This document shows, one piece after another, positions 1-7,151 of a stretch of 19,264 bases of DNA. Below the pieces are notes generated by a model. That model did not search any database. It was given only the letters and a program-made list of their open reading frames with translations, and was not told where the DNA came from. Source of the stretch: DATGEO01 sp035310015 (lineage in GTDB: Bacteria; Chloroflexota; Dormibacteria; Dormibacterales; Dormibacteraceae); assembly GCA_035310015.1 (NCBI GenBank), contig DATGEO010000125.1:1-19264 (forward strand). Direction: 5' to 3'. A program made the position numbers and the translations under genes. How positions within the stretch are numbered: position 1 is the first letter of the stretch; each line of letters starts with the position of its first letter.

Positions 1-121
1 TGCCGAGCAGCTCGAAACCGAGCTTGCGGCATATGCCGTTCGAGGCCGCGTTTGTGGATCTCCGGATAGGCGTGGACGGCCGGCCTACGTGGAGCTCGAT
101 GTCCGCGGGCGCGGCCCTCAC
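1..121 (-). pseudogene. GNAT acetyltransferase C-terminal fragment, runs off left edge
   Basis: Read on the minus strand, a GTG at 121 overlaps the TGA of the carboxylase gene (GTGA) and opens about 40 codons that continue past the left edge. The visible peptide includes RRSTNAASNGICRKLGFELL. This matches the acetyl-CoA-binding and C-terminal part of GNAT N-acetyltransferases, where a Thr-Asn-x-x-Ser stretch precedes an aromatic KLGF turn. Only about 20 residues precede this motif, whereas an intact GNAT domain has roughly 80-100 residues there, so the N-terminal half is missing. The preferred reading is a 5'-truncated remnant next to the carboxylase. A short expressed fragment translationally coupled to the upstream gene is also possible. 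The rest of the reading frame is outside the window. Confidence 0.5.
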
Positions 122-1752
122 AGGGGTATGTTGCCGTGCCAGCGCGGGCTGCGGCGGCGCTCCTTGCGCATCGCGATTCGCAAGGCCCGTATGAGCTCGG
201 GTCGCGTGCGCCCGGGTTCGATCACATCGTCAATGTAGCCGCGCTCCGCAGCGATGTAGGGATTCGCAAATCGTTCGGTGTACTCGGCCACCAGCTCGCG
301 TCGGCGGGCTGGGCCGTCAGACGCGGCCAGCTCGCGGCGGAAGAGGATGTTGACCGCGCCCTCCGGCCCCATCACGGCGATCTCCGCCGTCGGCCAGGCG
401 AGGTTGAGGTCCGCGCCCATCTGCTTCGGCGACATGACGCAGTAGGCGCCGCCGTAGTTCTTGCGCGTGATCACCGTCAGCTTGGGCACGGTCGCCTCGG
501 CGTACGCGTAGAGCAGCTTCGCGCCGTGGCGGATGATCCCGCCGTGCTCCTGGTCGCGACCGGGCAGGTAGCCGGGCACGTCGACGAAGGAGATGATCGG
601 AATCCCGAACGCGTCGCAGAACCTGATGAAACGCGCGGCCTTCACCGACGCGTTGATGTCGATGGCGCCGGCCAGGAACTTCGGCTGGTTGCCGACGATG
701 CCCACCACGTGGCCGCCGAGCCGGCCGAGGCCGACGATGATGTTCTTGGCGAAGAACGGCTGGACTTCGAAGAACTCGCGCTCGTCGAGGATTCGGGACA
801 CGAGCTCGCGCATGTCGTAGGGCTTGTTCGGCGCGTCGGGGACGATGGTCTGCAGCTCGGGGTCAGCCCGCTCGCGGTCGTCCGCCGACGGCACGAAGGG
901 CGGCCGCTCGTTGTTGCTGGAAGGCAGATACGACAGCAGCCGGCGCACGCCCGCGGCGCAGTCCTCCTCGCTCTGCGACAGGAAGTGCGCGACACCTGAG
1001 GTCGCGTTGTGCACGTCGCCGCCGCCCAGCTCGTCAAACGAGACCGCCTCGCCGGTGACGACGCGGATCACCTCCGGCCCGGTGATGAACATGTAGCCCT
1101 GGCCGGCGACGATGAAGATGAAGTCTGTGATCGCGGGCGAGTAGACCGCGCCGCCGGTGCACGGGCCGGCGATGACGCTGATCTGGGGGATCACGCCTGA
1201 CGAGCGAACGTTGCGGTAGAAGATGTCCGCGTAGCCTGCGAGCGCGACCACGCCTTCCTGGATGCGGGCGCCGCCGGAATCGTTGATGCCGATGATCGGC
1301 ACCCGGTTGCGCAGGGCAAGCTCCTGCACCTTCACGATCTTCTCCGCGGTGACCTCGCCCAGCGAGCCGCCGAAGACCGTCGCGTCATACGCGTACACGG
1401 CGATCGGCCGGCCGTCGATCTCGCCGAACCCCGCGACGACGCCGTCGCCGGGGATGCGCTTGTCCTCCATGCCGAAACCGTGCGCGCGGTGCGTCGCGAA
1501 GAGGTCGAGCTCGACGAACGATCCGTCGTCGACGAGCATCTCGATGCGGTCGCGGGCGGTCGCCTTGCCCGCGGCGCGGCGCTTGTTGGCGGCCTCGGTC
1601 TCGGAGTGCAGCGCCTGGTAGCGGCGCTTGCGGTACTGGTTGATCTTCTGCTCGGAGACGCCGGCGGTCGAGCGCTCAGGCGCCTCCACGCCCTGCACCG
1701 AGGGCACACTGCGGCGGACGGGTGAGAGGCTTTTTGCCTTGCGGGTGGCCAT
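118..1752 (-). CDS. Acyl-CoA carboxylase carboxyltransferase (PccB/AccD-like) subunit
   Basis: A 544-residue carboxyltransferase beta-type subunit. It transfers the carboxyl group from carboxybiotin to an acyl-CoA, most likely propionyl-CoA, acetyl-CoA or a related short chain. The crotonase-like N and C domains are both complete. Visible motifs are NDSGGARIQEG (about 157-167), GPCTGGAVYSPA (about 196-207), DVPGYLPGRDQEHGGIIRHG (391-410) and GGAYCVM (434-440). The ATG at 1752 was chosen because it gives the normal family length plus a polar ~30-residue leader; the longer frame to 1908 would run through the start of the divergent gene. The residue in the YxVM motif is Cys438. As I recall, this position is Asp in Streptomyces PccB and Ile in AccB and affects substrate choice, so the substrate here is open. 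No biotin carboxylase or carrier protein gene is in the window. A -10-like TACGAT lies 8 nt before the ATG, and no Shine-Dalgarno site is seen. Confidence 0.93.
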   Translation of the reverse strand: MATRKAKSLSPVRRSVPSVQGVEAPERSTAGVSEQKINQYRKRRYQALHSETEAANKRRAAGKATARDRIEMLVDDGSFVELDLFATHRAHGFGMEDKRIPGDGVVAGFGEIDGRPIAVYAYDATVFGGSLGEVTAEKIVKVQELALRNRVPIIGINDSGGARIQEGVVALAGYADIFYRNVRSSGVIPQISVIAGPCTGGAVYSPAITDFIFIVAGQGYMFITGPEVIRVVTGEAVSFDELGGGDVHNATSGVAHFLSQSEEDCAAGVRRLLSYLPSSNNERPPFVPSADDRERADPELQTIVPDAPNKPYDMRELVSRILDEREFFEVQPFFAKNIIVGLGRLGGHVVGIVGNQPKFLAGAIDINASVKAARFIRFCDAFGIPIISFVDVPGYLPGRDQEHGGIIRHGAKLLYAYAEATVPKLTVITRKNYGGAYCVMSPKQMGADLNLAWPTAEIAVMGPEGAVNILFRRELAASDGPARRRELVAEYTERFANPYIAAERGYIDDVIEPGRTRPELIRALRIAMRKERRRSPRWHGNIPL

Positions 1753-1759
1753 TAGTGGA

Positions 1760-1768
1760 TATCGTAGG
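1760..1768. promoter_or_regulatory. Compact bidirectional leaderless promoter (TATCGTAGG core)
   Basis: The 22-nt gap between the carboxylase ATG (1752, minus) and the GT87 GTG (1775, plus) contains TATCGTAGG. On the plus strand TATCGT fits TANNNT and ends 9 nt before the GTG. On the minus strand TACGAT also fits TANNNT and ends 8 nt before the ATG. These distances would place both transcription starts at or next to the start codons. Neither gene has a recognisable ribosome binding site. The same nine bases with the same two distances occur at 15740-15748 between another divergent pair. No convincing -35 box is seen on either side. Confidence 0.6.
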
Positions 1769-1774
1769 CGCCGC

Positions 1775-2995
1775 GTGAGGAGCTTCAGGCGGGCGGCCGG
1801 TGACCTGCTCACGCGACCGTCGTTGTACTGGATCCTCGCGGCCGTCTTCGGCCTGCGCGTGGTCGTCCTCTCGGTCGTCAACTCCGCGCGGCCCGATGCG
1901 GAGGGCATGTGGGAGGGCGCGCACGCCTACCTGACCGACCCGGCGCACATGTACGACGAGGCGGCCCGGTACCTCGCCCTGAGTCACGTCATCGCCCCGC
2001 CGGGCACGCTCTACGCCTTCGTCAGCCCGCCCCCGGTGGCGCTGCTCGCGCTGCCCGTCGCCCTGCTGCCGAAGGCCGCGGGGGTGCAGGTCTGGACCGT
2101 GATCGACGCGGTCGCGCTGCTCGCCGGCCTGTGGCTGCTGTTCCGGGTCATCGCCACCAGGCACGCGCTTGCCGCGCCCGCGTTCTGGCTCATCGCCATG
2201 TACTTCCCGCCCCTGTTCGCCGACGTCAGCGCGGGCCAGCGTGGCGGTGTCGCGCTGCTGGGCGCTATGGCCTCGATCTGGTTCGAGCCGAAACGGCCGG
2301 CGCTGGCGGGAGTGTTCGGCGGCCTGGTTTCGGCGCTCAAGTACTATCCGGCGGCGATGGTGATCGGCCCGCGGCCGAGCCACCGCGTTCGCTACGCGGT
2401 CGCGCTCGCCATCGCACTCGTCGCCGCCACCGCGATCAGCTTCGTCCCCCTTGGCCTGACCGGCGCGGTCTTCTACTTCCAGCACGTGCTGCTCGCGTCG
2501 CTCGGGTCGCACAACGCGGACTGCGGCTATGACTCGGTGCGCTCGCTGTTCGACCGCGTCATCGGGGGCGAGCCCTACCTGCTGCCCGCGTCAAACGGCG
2601 GGGTGACGGTCGTGCAGGTGCCGTGGCGCTTCCCGCTCGCGGCCGCGGTCCTCGGCTATGCCGCCGCCCTTGCGTTCGCGGCGGCCGCGGTGTGGGCGGC
2701 ATGGCGCAGCGGGTGGAACCCCGTCTACGGCATGGCGCTCGGCTTCGCCCTCGGCGCCCTCATCCCGAACGAGGTCTGGCCCTACCAGTGGCTGCCGCTC
2801 CTGCCGCTGGTGCTGCTCGTCGCCGTGAAGGCCATCGAGCGGCGGCGGGTCACGACGCTCGTGCTCCTGGGCGTGTTCCTCCTCGGCTTCTACCGCCCGC
2901 CCTGCGACCTGCCGTTTCCCAACCTCTGGACGCTCGCCGCGGTCGCGGTCTTCGTCCTGGGCGTGTGGGAAAATCGACTCTTCAGGGCAGCTTGA
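1775..2995 (+). CDS. GT87/DUF2029-like polytopic membrane glycosyltransferase
   Basis: A 406-residue hydrophobic protein with about nine to eleven membrane segments. The first follows a basic N-terminus (SLYWILAAVFGLRVVVLSVV, about 16-35). Family-like features are a polar loop after the first segment with DPAHMYD (55-61), a SAGQRGG stretch (152-158) and ALKYYP (187-192). These resemble the GT87 group, which includes polyprenyl-phosphomannose-dependent mannosyltransferases of the PimE type that act on the outer face of the membrane. The GTG at 1775 was chosen because earlier in-frame codons lie inside the divergent carboxylase gene and encode nothing hydrophobic. It is followed 18 nt later by the UPF0173 gene. 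A paralogue with DPAHLYD at the same place is encoded at 12153-13331. The sugar acceptor cannot be inferred. Confidence 0.75.
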   Translation: MRSFRRAAGDLLTRPSLYWILAAVFGLRVVVLSVVNSARPDAEGMWEGAHAYLTDPAHMYDEAARYLALSHVIAPPGTLYAFVSPPPVALLALPVALLPKAAGVQVWTVIDAVALLAGLWLLFRVIATRHALAAPAFWLIAMYFPPLFADVSAGQRGGVALLGAMASIWFEPKRPALAGVFGGLVSALKYYPAAMVIGPRPSHRVRYAVALAIALVAATAISFVPLGLTGAVFYFQHVLLASLGSHNADCGYDSVRSLFDRVIGGEPYLLPASNGGVTVVQVPWRFPLAAAVLGYAAALAFAAAAVWAAWRSGWNPVYGMALGFALGALIPNEVWPYQWLPLLPLVLLVAVKAIERRRVTTLVLLGVFLLGFYRPPCDLPFPNLWTLAAVAVFVLGVWENRLFRAA

Positions 2996-3013
2996 TCACA
3001 TAGGAGTCGGGGG

Positions 3014-3724
3014 ATGGCGCTCAACTCTCAAGTCAGCTTCACGTGGATCGGCCACGGCACGTGGAAGGTCCGCAGCGCCAAGGGTAAGGAGATCCTCATC
3101 GACCCCTGGGTCATGAACAACCCGGCGGCGCCCGCCCATCTCAAGAAGATCGACCGCTGCGACCTGATGCTGATCACGCACGGCCACTTCGACCACGTCG
3201 GCGACGCGCTCGAGATCGCCAGGGCGACGAAGCCGAAGGTGGTGACCAACTTCGAGATCAGCGCCTGGCTCGGCTCGAAGGGACTCGACCCCGACTCGCT
3301 GATCGGCGCCAACCAGGGCGGCACCGTGGACGTCGACGGCATCAAGATCACGCTCACGCACGCCGAGCACTCCTGCGGCATCACCGACGGCGACAAGATC
3401 GTCTACGGCGGCCAGGCGGCGGGGATGGTGATCGAGTTCGAGAACGGCTTCACCATCTACTTCGCCGGCGACACCGACGTGTTCGGCGACATGGCGATCA
3501 TCGCCGAGCTGAACCGATTCGACACCGCCTTCCTGCCCATCGGCGGCTTCTACACGATGAGCCCCGAGCACGCGGCCAAGGCCGTTTCGCTGCTCGGCGT
3601 GAAGACGGTCGTGCCGATGCACTTCAAGACCTTCCCCGCGCTGTCCGGCTCGCCCGACCAGCTGCAGGAGCTGGTGGGGAACGGCGTGAAGGTCCTGGAC
3701 ATCAAGCCCGGAGACAGCGTCTAG
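3014..3724 (+). CDS. UPF0173-type metallo-beta-lactamase-fold hydrolase
   Basis: A 236-residue soluble MBL-fold metal-dependent hydrolase whose length and layout match the UPF0173 (YtkL-like) family. The metal ligands are visible: HGHFDH at 56-61 (His56, His58, Asp60, His61), His116/His119 in THAEHS, AGDTD at 151-155, and His203 in VPMHFKT. The N-terminal WIGHGTW and ILIDPW strands are also typical. The substrate of this family is not established. The ATG is preceded by taggagtcggggg, one of the clearer Shine-Dalgarno-like sites in the window. It follows the GT87 gene by 18 nt and may be cotranscribed with it. A palindromic element begins 11 nt after the stop codon. Confidence 0.9.
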   Translation: MALNSQVSFTWIGHGTWKVRSAKGKEILIDPWVMNNPAAPAHLKKIDRCDLMLITHGHFDHVGDALEIARATKPKVVTNFEISAWLGSKGLDPDSLIGANQGGTVDVDGIKITLTHAEHSCGITDGDKIVYGGQAAGMVIEFENGFTIYFAGDTDVFGDMAIIAELNRFDTAFLPIGGFYTMSPEHAAKAVSLLGVKTVVPMHFKTFPALSGSPDQLQELVGNGVKVLDIKPGDSV

Positions 3725-3735
3725 CCCGACCTCCC

Positions 3736-3806
3736 ATTCCGCACGTTTTGCGCAAGACGGGCGATACCAAGGGCTGAATTTCGCGCGTTTGGTGCAAAAC
3801 GTGCGC
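3736..3806. repeat. Interspersed palindromic element, copy A
   Basis: The element starts ATTCCGCACGTTTTGCGCAA and ends near GCAAAACGTGCGC. GCACGTTTTGC (3741-3751) and GCAAAACGTGC (3794-3804) form a perfect 11-bp terminal inverted repeat. Each half is itself palindromic. Its first 28 bases match 25 of the first 28 bases of a second copy at 9763. Both copies lie just downstream of plus-strand genes, so a role as terminator or mRNA 3'-end structure is possible. REP- or MITE-like mobility is an alternative. Confidence 0.8.
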
Positions 3807-3840
3807 TAAGCGACTGGCCCAACCGCCATGATCTAGCGCC

Positions 3841-5133
3841 GTGAGAGACCCGATCGGCGCCCCCGCCTCGTGGCTGGCGCGCGCCATTCGTGACGGCCGC
3901 CTGTCGTCGGAGGAGGTCGTGCGGGCCCACCTCCAGCACATCGGCCAGGTCAACCCGCGCCTCAACGCCATGGTGTGGGTCACCAACGAAAGCGCCGTCC
4001 GCCAGGCCAAGGCCGCCGACCGCAAGATGGCCAAGCGCGGCTTCAAGCCGCCGCCCCTCCACGGCGTCCCCTTCACCGCCAAGGACATCTTCGACACCGC
4101 CGGCGTGGCGACCACCACCGGCCTCAGCAAGCTGAAGGAGAACGTTCCCGACAAGGACGCGACGGTCATCGCGCGGATGCGCTCCGTCGGCGCGATCCTG
4201 ATCGGAAAGTCCAACTGCCCGCCCGGAGCCACCGGCGCCGAGAGCTGGAACCCGCTGCACGGCGGGACGCGCAACCCGTACGACCTGGCCCGCTCGCCGG
4301 GCGCGTCGAGCAGCGGCGAAGCCGCGATCATCGCCGCCGCGGGCTCGCCCATCGGCATCGCCAGCGACTCGGGCGGCAGCATGCGCCTGCCCGCGCACTA
4401 CTGCGGCGTGGCCGCGCTCAAGCCGACCACGGGCTGGGTCCCGAGCACCGGCGCCTACGGCCTGGTGGGCGGACTGCTGGACCCGCGCAGCCAGGTCGGA
4501 CCCATGGCGCGGTACGTCAACGACCTCGCGCTGGTGCTGCCGATGCTGTGCGGGCCTGACGGCATCGACTCCAACGTGATTCCCATGCCTCCGCGCCGGC
4601 GCCGTCCGAAGCTGCGCGGCCTGAGGGTGGCGTACTACACGGACGACGGCATCTCGCCTCCGACCAAGGCCACGGCGGCCACGGTCCAGGCCGCGGTCAA
4701 GGCGCTGGCGGACGCCGGCTGCCGCCTGACCGAGGAGCGGCCCGGCGGGTTGACGCAGGCCAACGAGGTCGCCAGCGCGTACTGGGAGCGCGTGCACGTG
4801 ACGCACGAAAGCCTCATCCGGCAGTGGGACGAGTTCCGCACGACGCTGCTCGGCTTCATGCAGCGCTACGACCTGGTGGTCACCCCGGTCGCGGCGGACG
4901 CCGCGCCGCCATTCCGGCAGAAGGAGCCGGTCGACGACCAGTACAGCTACACGGTGCCCTACAGCCTCGGCGGCAACCCGGCCGTGGTCGTACGGGCGGG
5001 GACGTCGCCCGAAGGCCTGCCCATCGGCGTGCAGGTCGTGGCCCGCAACTGGCGCGACTACGCGGCGCTGGCCGCGGCCTCGTGGATTGAAAAGCAGCTC
5101 GGCGGCTGGAGGCCTGCTAGCCTCGGAGCGTGA
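3841..5133 (+). CDS. Amidase-signature family hydrolase
   Basis: A 430-residue amidase-signature enzyme that hydrolyses a carboxylic amide through a Ser-cisSer-Lys triad. Lys81 lies in FTAKDIFDTAG. Ser156 lies in GASSSGEAA and the nucleophile Ser180 in SDSGGSMRLP. Their 24-residue spacing matches that between the two serines of fatty acid amide hydrolase. The C-terminal half is shorter than in GatA-length members, with the segment before LVVTPVAADAAPP looking trimmed, so this is probably a stand-alone amidase rather than the GatA subunit; no gatB or gatC is nearby. The GTG at 3841 was chosen because the amidase-like N-terminus (ASWLARAIRDGRLSSEEVV) begins there. A weak -10-like CATGAT lies 8 nt upstream. 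The stop overlaps the next start by 4 nt, suggesting translational coupling to the VWA protein. The substrate is unknown. Confidence 0.88.
   Translation: MRDPIGAPASWLARAIRDGRLSSEEVVRAHLQHIGQVNPRLNAMVWVTNESAVRQAKAADRKMAKRGFKPPPLHGVPFTAKDIFDTAGVATTTGLSKLKENVPDKDATVIARMRSVGAILIGKSNCPPGATGAESWNPLHGGTRNPYDLARSPGASSSGEAAIIAAAGSPIGIASDSGGSMRLPAHYCGVAALKPTTGWVPSTGAYGLVGGLLDPRSQVGPMARYVNDLALVLPMLCGPDGIDSNVIPMPPRRRRPKLRGLRVAYYTDDGISPPTKATAATVQAAVKALADAGCRLTEERPGGLTQANEVASAYWERVHVTHESLIRQWDEFRTTLLGFMQRYDLVVTPVAADAAPPFRQKEPVDDQYSYTVPYSLGGNPAVVVRAGTSPEGLPIGVQVVARNWRDYAALAAASWIEKQLGGWRPASLGA
5118..5123 (+). promoter_or_regulatory. Possible leaderless -10 box for the VWA gene
   Basis: TGCTAGCCT contains TAGCCT (TANNNT with an upstream TG) ending 6 nt before the GTG at 5130. 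It lies inside the end of the amidase gene. It fits the pattern seen at other starts in the window but is short enough to arise by chance. Confidence 0.3.
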
Positions 5134-7115
5134 AGTTCCGCTACTCGCGCTGGGACGGAACGCAGCGCGTCGACGACCTCGAGGCGGGCGACGTCCTCGA
5201 CGCGCTCTCCGACGACCTCATGAACTACGGCGACCTCAACGCCGCGCTGCAGCGCCTGCTGCGCTGGGGATCGCCGAACATGCCGGGCCTGGAGAATCTC
5301 CTCAAGCAGCTGCGTGAGGCGCGCGAGCGCGAGCTGGGCCGCTACAACCTCGACTCCACCGTCGAGCAGCTGCGTCAGGAGGTGCAGGAGGTCATCGACA
5401 GCGAGCGCTCGGGCATCGAGCGGCGGCAGAACGAGGCCGCGACGCCCGAGGCGCGGAAGCTGATGGATCGCATCGCCAAGCAGCGCCAGGACCAGCTCGA
5501 CCGGATGCCCGACGACCTCGGCGGCCGCGTGAAGGCGCTGCGCGACTACGAGTTCGTCGACGATGGGGCGCGGCAGAAGTTCGACGAGCTCATGCAGAAG
5601 CTGCAGAAGCAGATGCTCGACCAGATGTTCCAGGGCATCAAGGGCTCGATCCAGCAGATGCAGGGGCAGGACCTGTCACGAGTGCGCGACATGGTGCGGT
5701 CGCTGAACAAGATGCTCGAGGACCGAATGGAGGGCCGGACGCCGGACTTCAACGGCTTCATGGAGAAGTTCGGCGACATGTTCCCGCCCGGCATCAACAG
5801 CCTCGACGAGCTGCTCGAGCACCTGCAGCGGCAGATGGCGCAGATGCAGTCGCTGCTGCAGAGCCTCAGCCCGGAGGCGCGTGAGGAGCTGCGGCAGATG
5901 ATGGACGCGCTGCTGCAGGACGACTCGCTGCGGCTCGAGCTCGCGCGGCTGTCCGGCTTCATGCAGGCGATGATGCCGCCGTCCGAGCTCAGCGAGCGCT
6001 ACCCGTTCTTCGGCGACGACCCGCTCAACATGGGCGAGGCGATGGGCCTGATGGAGCGGCTGCAGCAGATGGACCGCCTCGAATCCCAGCTCGAGCGCGG
6101 CAGCTTCCGGCCCGACGACGTCGACCGCTCGCTGGCGCAGGAGCTGCTCGGCGACGAGGCGCGCCAGGCGCTGGACCAGCTGCGCCGCGTCACCGACGTG
6201 CTCGAGAAGGCGGGCTACGTCGAGCGCAAGGGCAGGCGCATGGAGCTCACGCCGCGCGGCATGCGGCGCATCGGCCAGTCGGCCCTGCGCGACATCTTCG
6301 ACCAGCTGAAGAAGACCCGCATGGGGCAGCATCAGCTGTTCCGCGGCGGCACCGGCGTCGAGGCTTCCGACGAGCTGAAGGAATACGAGTACGGCGACCC
6401 GTTCCTGATGGACCTGAAGGAGACGCTCTTCAACTCGCTGGTGCGCGAGGGCCCGAAGGTGCCGGTGCACATCGGCGCCAAGGATTTCGTGGTCCACAAG
6501 ACCGAGCACGTCACCCAGGCGTCGACGGTGCTGATGATCGACATGAGCCGCTCGATGTTCCTGCGCGGCTGTTTCCTGGCGGCCAAGAAGGTTGCCATCG
6601 CGCTCGACTCGCTGATCCGCAGCCAGTACCCGCGCGACTCCCTGTACGTGGTCGGGTTCTCCAACTACGCCGTCGAGCTCAAGCCGCAGACGCTGCCGCA
6701 GCTCGCTCTCAACGACTACGTGTACGGCACCAACATGCAGCACGGTTTCCAGCTCGCGCGCTCGCTGCTGGCGAAGCACCGCGGAAACCGCCAGATCATC
6801 ATGATCACCGACGGCGAGCCGACCGCTCACCTCGAGGACAACGGCCGCGCGTACTTCGCCTATCCGCCGACGTACAAGACGATCCAGCAGACGCTGCGCG
6901 AGGTGCGGCGCTGCTCCCGCGACCGGATCGTGATCAACACCTTCATGCTCGAGCGCGGGCCGTACCTCACCGAGTTCATCAACCAGATGACGCGGATCAA
7001 CAAGGGCCGGGCGTTCTTCGTCTCGCCCGAGCGCCTGGGCGAGTACATCCTCATCGACTACGTCAACGGCAAGCAGCGGCGGCGCGCCTCCTCGCGGCGC
7101 TCGCGCATCGCGTAA
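5130..7115 (+). CDS. Large VWA-domain protein with helical N-terminus and wHTH-like segment
   Basis: A 661-residue cytoplasmic-looking protein. Residues 1-340 are mostly charged and Gln/Met-rich helices with coiled-coil character. Residues about 345-382 (VLEKAGYVERKGRRMELTPRG in the middle) resemble a winged-helix 'recognition helix plus wing' segment. A C-terminal von Willebrand A domain spans about 463-645. Its MIDAS metal site is intact: DMSRS at 471-475, Thr534 in YGTNMQHG and Asp561 in MITDGEP. Such VWA proteins often act as metal-dependent scaffolds together with MoxR- or Mg-chelatase-type AAA+ ATPases, but no ATPase gene is in the window. It is coupled to the amidase by a GTGA overlap. 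There is no signal peptide or membrane anchor. The specific role is unknown. Confidence 0.85.
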   Translation: MKFRYSRWDGTQRVDDLEAGDVLDALSDDLMNYGDLNAALQRLLRWGSPNMPGLENLLKQLREARERELGRYNLDSTVEQLRQEVQEVIDSERSGIERRQNEAATPEARKLMDRIAKQRQDQLDRMPDDLGGRVKALRDYEFVDDGARQKFDELMQKLQKQMLDQMFQGIKGSIQQMQGQDLSRVRDMVRSLNKMLEDRMEGRTPDFNGFMEKFGDMFPPGINSLDELLEHLQRQMAQMQSLLQSLSPEAREELRQMMDALLQDDSLRLELARLSGFMQAMMPPSELSERYPFFGDDPLNMGEAMGLMERLQQMDRLESQLERGSFRPDDVDRSLAQELLGDEARQALDQLRRVTDVLEKAGYVERKGRRMELTPRGMRRIGQSALRDIFDQLKKTRMGQHQLFRGGTGVEASDELKEYEYGDPFLMDLKETLFNSLVREGPKVPVHIGAKDFVVHKTEHVTQASTVLMIDMSRSMFLRGCFLAAKKVAIALDSLIRSQYPRDSLYVVGFSNYAVELKPQTLPQLALNDYVYGTNMQHGFQLARSLLAKHRGNRQIIMITDGEPTAHLEDNGRAYFAYPPTYKTIQQTLREVRRCSRDRIVINTFMLERGPYLTEFINQMTRINKGRAFFVSPERLGEYILIDYVNGKQRRRASSRRSRIA

Positions 7116-7118
7116 ACG

Positions 7119-7140
7119 ACCGCCGGGGGCGGTTATTTAT
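7119..7140 (+). terminator. Short hairpin after the VWA gene, possible weak terminator
   Basis: ACCGCC (7119-7124) pairs with GGCGGT (7128-7133) around a GGG loop and is followed by TATTTAT. The 6-bp GC-rich stem plus a T/A-rich tail resembles a small intrinsic terminator between the VWA stop and pckA. The U tract is interrupted, so termination would be partial at best. Confidence 0.35.
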
Positions 7141-7143
7141 CCT
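7138..7143 (+). promoter_or_regulatory. Putative leaderless -10 box of pckA
   Basis: TATCCT (TANNNT) ends 8 nt before the pckA ATG at 7152. The spacer gagcagcg has no good Shine-Dalgarno site. This is the same geometry as the minus side of the two TATCGTAGG promoters. No -35 box was recognised. Confidence 0.4.
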
Positions 7144-7151
7144 GAGCAGCG

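Noticed and set aside
3721..4806. 361-codon minus-strand frame opposite the amidase
   Set aside because: It runs through palindromic element A and is antisense to conserved amidase motifs; composition is that of a shadow frame.
5676..6830. 384-codon minus-strand frame opposite the VWA gene
   Set aside because: Composition rich in His/Leu/Val/Glu and repeated patterns mirror the coding strand; no domain is visible.
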